The position numbers and the translations under genes are program-made. DNA of 64,000 nucleotides, taken from positions 12,976,001 through 13,040,000 of the forward strand of contig OW204000.1 of NCBI GenBank assembly GCA_934047225.1, in the 5' to 3' direction. Numbering within the stretch: the stretch's first letter is position 1; the number at the start of each line of letters is the position of its first letter. This stretch comes from Ypsolopha sequella (taxonomy: Eukaryota; Arthropoda; Insecta; Lepidoptera; Ypsolophidae). Shown here piece after piece: positions 61,208-64,000 of the stretch. Below the pieces are notes generated by a model. That model saw only the letters and a program-made list of their open reading frames with translations. It was not told the DNA's origin and ran no database searches.

Positions 61208-64000
61208 AATAATAATAATAATAATAATAAACACTTTATTGCACACAAAAACACAGATAAATACAGATTTAAGAGAAATACAGGGCAAAGGCGGACTTAT
61301 TTCAGAAAGAAATTTCTTCCAGTCAACCATAAATGACAAAGATGAAGAAAATTTTACATTGGCTTATTAAAATTTAAAATGAGTGCATAATGAGTGATAT
61401 AAATATGTATGTAACTATAATAAATATGATAGTCAACATACACTACTAACCTAAAAGTATACCTAACGACCTAACGGTCTAAAAACTAAACAAAAAGTGG
61501 GTATTAAAATAATATATATATATATATAATATATTAAATATGATACACTACATAAATACGTACGATACATACATACTAGTAGCTAGAGCTGCTGAGAGGA
61601 CAAAAAGTGCTTCTTCAAGTTGAATTTGAAGGAAGCGGTTGAGGGAAGACTTTTAAGGGAGTGTGGAAGATCATTCCAAAGACGGACAGCGTCCACTGTA
61701 AAAGATCCAGAGTAACGTTCCGTGTAATGGGTTGGTATAGATAACATAAGATCATGAGAAGGCCGAAGATTCCTGTTGCTCTTGTCAGTGCGAAAATTGA
61801 ACCTATCTTTTAGGTATTTAGGGGAGGAAGGATTATTTAAAACATTGTATAGTAGAGATAGGATATGACTATACCTCCGATAGCGTATTGGAAGCCACTT
61901 CAGTTTACGTCGAAACTCGGACACATGATCAAACTTTCGCAAATCAAAAATAAATCTGATAGCCAAATTCTGAAGACGTTCCAGTTTGTTGAGCAACTCC
62001 TCGGTGGCATCCAAGAACACAATGTCAGCATAGTCAAGAAGAGGTAGAAGAAGAGATTGGGCTAGAGTAATTCTAGTTTGCAAAGGCAAGAAGTACTGAA
62101 GGCGCTTCAGTGAGTGAAATGAACCGTACATCCTACGGCTAACTTCCTTAACATGACTCTCCCATGACAAGGTCTGATCCATGATTACGCCCAAGTTTTT
62201 GACAGTTTCGCTATATTGTAGAACTTCATCACCAAAAACCACACTTGCAATATTATCAGTTTTCAGTCTCGATATGTAGTATTGGCTACCAATGATAATT
62301 ACTTGCGACTTTTTCGGATTGACATTAAGCCCATAGCGTTTTGTCCAATCTTTAATAGCCGCAAGGTCTGCATTGGTTGTGGCTATGGCATTGTCAATGT
62401 CGTCAATTGGAGCTGCTGAGTACAGCTGAAGATCGTCAGCATATAGATGAAAGGAAGAGGAAAGGGCAGAAGTGATAGAGTTAATAAAGACCGAAAACAG
62501 AATAGGAGAGAGGACACCACCCTGAGGAACACCAGATGTAAGATCACACCAGTTAGAATAGCAACTGTCAACTTTGATTAGTTGTTTTCTGCCATGAAGA
62601 TAGGATTCAAACCATGAGACAACCAAAGGGGAGACATTAAGAGATCTCAGCACTCCCACAAGTATGTCATAATCGACAGTGTTGAAGGCATTACTGAAAT
62701 CTAGCAGTGTTAGGACAGTAAGATTCTTCTGCTCTATGTTGAGACGCAAGTCATCCGTCACTTTGACGAGGGCTGTGACAGTGCTGTGGCCCGGTCGAAA
62801 GCCGGACTGGTGAGGACTAAGGAGAAGGTTTTTTGAGAGAAAATCGGCAAATTGGTCGTGCACGATATGTTCTAAAACTTTTGAAAGGATAGGGAGCAAG
62901 GAAATAGGGCGAAAATCAGTAAAGCAGGAAGGATTCGGTTTTTTGGGAAGCGGGATGACGTGTGCTTTTTTCCAAGCACTGGGAAAGGAACCTGTTGTCA
63001 GGGAGCAGTTGATAATATCCGCTATTATGGGAGCTATAAAATTAGAGATAGGAGCAAGCATATCCCTACTAAGACCGTCGTCACCGACGGCCTTGGTAGT
63101 TATAGACCGAAGAATCTTCTGAACATCACCAGAGGTTATCTCATGGAAATCAAAGGGAGGATAGTTAGATGGGGTACAGTTTTGAAGAGACGTGAGGGTG
63201 TTCAACTTATCAGCGCTAGAGAGAGAGGAAGAAGGTGAGCTAAAGTGCTGGTTAAGCGCATTTAAATCAATATTAGAGAAAGGTCTAGATTTAGACTTAC
63301 CGACGCCCAGAGTTTTCAAGAATTTCCAGAGGTTATTAGAAGGACAGTTTTGAATGGACTCAAATATATGCTGACGCTTTGCATTTCTACAAACTTTATT
63401 GCAGCGGTTACGTAGAATTTTGTATCGCTGGATATTTTGCTCAGAGGGGTCACTTCTACAGCGAACGCAAGCTCTGTCTCTTTGAGCCATGAGTGACTTT
63501 ATGTCTTGAGTGAGCCATGGTGCTGGAAGGTGCTTTACTCTCGTCTTTTTAAGTGGAGCATGTTTGTCAAACAGGGATATCAAGAGTTCGTTAAAGCGTT
63601 CAACTTTGCCATCTATAGAAGATGTTTGAGTAATAGATGACCAGTCCATTCCACTCACATCCCCACGAAGCGCCTCCAAGTCAATACCACTGAAGTTACG
63701 GAGAAGAAGGAACTTATGTTTCAACTTAGGAGGACGAAGATTGTACGATAAGAAAACAAGATCGTGATGAGAAAAACATGAGGCATTAAATTGACCATGG
63801 TTAACCACGTGGTCAAGAGAAGAAGTGATTATTAAATCGAGAAGAGATGGAGTACAACCAGGTGCGAAGTGTGTAGGACCCGACGGTAGAATATTAAGAT
63901 TGAGAGAATCCATCATAGACTTGAGGGCTCTTGTTCTGTGATCATTTTTTATAATACATGTGTTAAAATCACCCATCAGGACAATTTGTTCATACTGCGG
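61208..64000 (-). mobile_element. CR1/Jockey-like LINE, 3' part, running off the right edge
   Basis: The element starts (its 3' end) with about seven AAT units at 61208-61230, then a 3' UTR of about 350 bp and a long open ORF2. It interrupts the duplicated segment right after cacgcacacat, and the left copy has no insertion there. The open frame and clean tail point to a young insertion. Confidence 0.85.
61583..64000 (-). CDS. CR1/Jockey-like ORF2: endonuclease end, reverse transcriptase
   Basis: The frame is open from the right edge (an upstream PQYEQIVL precedes MGDFN) to the stop at 61583, at least 800 residues. Endonuclease blocks: GDFNTC, SLLDLIITSS and SHHDLVFLSY. RT blocks: DFRPISLLP, QSGFRPGHST, LLDFSNAFNTVDYDIL, GVPQGGVLSPILF and HLYADDLQLY. 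The thumb has LGVIMDQTLSWESHV. No RNase H follows, which fits CR1/Jockey rather than I. The N-terminal endonuclease lies outside the window. The first motif residue in SHHD may be a natural variant of SDHD. Confidence 0.88.
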   Translation of the reverse strand, partial: PQYEQIVLMGDFNTCIIKNDHRTRALKSMMDSLNLNILPSGPTHFAPGCTPSLLDLIITSSLDHVVNHGQFNASCFSHHDLVFLSYNLRPPKLKHKFLLLRNFSGIDLEALRGDVSGMDWSSITQTSSIDGKVERFNELLISLFDKHAPLKKTRVKHLPAPWLTQDIKSLMAQRDRACVRCRSDPSEQNIQRYKILRNRCNKVCRNAKRQHIFESIQNCPSNNLWKFLKTLGVGKSKSRPFSNIDLNALNQHFSSPSSSLSSADKLNTLTSLQNCTPSNYPPFDFHEITSGDVQKILRSITTKAVGDDGLSRDMLAPISNFIAPIIADIINCSLTTGSFPSAWKKAHVIPLPKKPNPSCFTDFRPISLLPILSKVLEHIVHDQFADFLSKNLLLSPHQSGFRPGHSTVTALVKVTDDLRLNIEQKNLTVLTLLDFSNAFNTVDYDILVGVLRSLNVSPLVVSWFESYLHGRKQLIKVDSCYSNWCDLTSGVPQGGVLSPILFSVFINSITSALSSSFHLYADDLQLYSAAPIDDIDNAIATTNADLAAIKDWTKRYGLNVNPKKSQVIIIGSQYYISRLKTDNIASVVFGDEVLQYSETVKNLGVIMDQTLSWESHVKEVSRRMYGSFHSLKRLQYFLPLQTRITLAQSLLLPLLDYADIVFLDATEELLNKLERLQNLAIRFIFDLRKFDHVSEFRRKLKWLPIRYRRYSHILSLLYNVLNNPSSPKYLKDRFNFRTDKSNRNLRPSHDLMLSIPTHYTERYSGSFTVDAVRLWNDLPHSLKSLPSTASFKFNLKKHFLSSQQL

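Overview
The window looks like AT-rich insect nuclear DNA, most probably from a moth or butterfly. It has small exons with GT..AG introns, two animal-type host genes, and the repeat load usual in Lepidoptera: Helitron ends with a short hairpin before CTAG/CTAA, RTE-type tails, many foldback and MITE elements, BEL, I-like, CR1-like and mariner/Tc1 pieces. There is no bacterial or phage organisation and no RNA gene or CRISPR array that I could support. Host genes were rebuilt by hand from splice sites and codon phase, not by software.

Host genes, all on the minus strand unless stated. (1) An ENOX-type gene (ecto-NOX disulfide-thiol exchanger, RRM plus coiled coil) runs from about 21.5 kb down to 4.1 kb in eight phase-compatible exons and leaves the window on the left. 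(2) The C-terminal third of GPR155/LYCHOS (lysosomal cholesterol sensor; last membrane segments plus DEP domain) lies in six phase-compatible exons from 50.2 kb down to 36.5 kb. No exon for its large N-terminal transporter domain is visible. (3) A second set of ENOX 3' exons sits at 59.5, 58.9 and 51.7 kb. (4) A small unrecognised two-exon gene on the plus strand at 22.2-22.8 kb is head to head with ENOX.

The main large-scale observation is that bases 1-6518 recur, almost identical, at 54672-61207. The repeat carries ENOX exons 7-8 and a broken BEL retrotransposon. Truncated GPR155 (ending at 50191) next to truncated ENOX (exon 9 at 51626-51772) is what a 54.7-kb tandem duplication would give if one breakpoint lay in a GPR155 intron and the other in an ENOX intron; the joint would lie in 50192-51625. 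The alternative is two haplotypes laid end to end by the assembler. The second copy is interrupted at 61208 by a CR1-like LINE that runs off the right edge.

Layout: 0-4 kb BEL copy A; 4-21.5 kb ENOX with introns full of MITEs and LINE scraps; 21.5-22.9 kb head-to-head promoter and small gene; 23-30 kb LINE cluster, with a nearly intact I-like element (ORF1+ORF2) and a nested hAT-like element; 30.5-36.4 kb Tc1-like remnant, foldbacks, tandem repeats; 36.5-50.2 kb GPR155 3' exons with mariner, Tc1-like, Helitron and long-TIR insertions; 50.2-51.6 kb candidate duplication joint; 51.6-61.2 kb ENOX exons 9-7 with BEL copy B; 61.2-64 kb CR1-like LINE.
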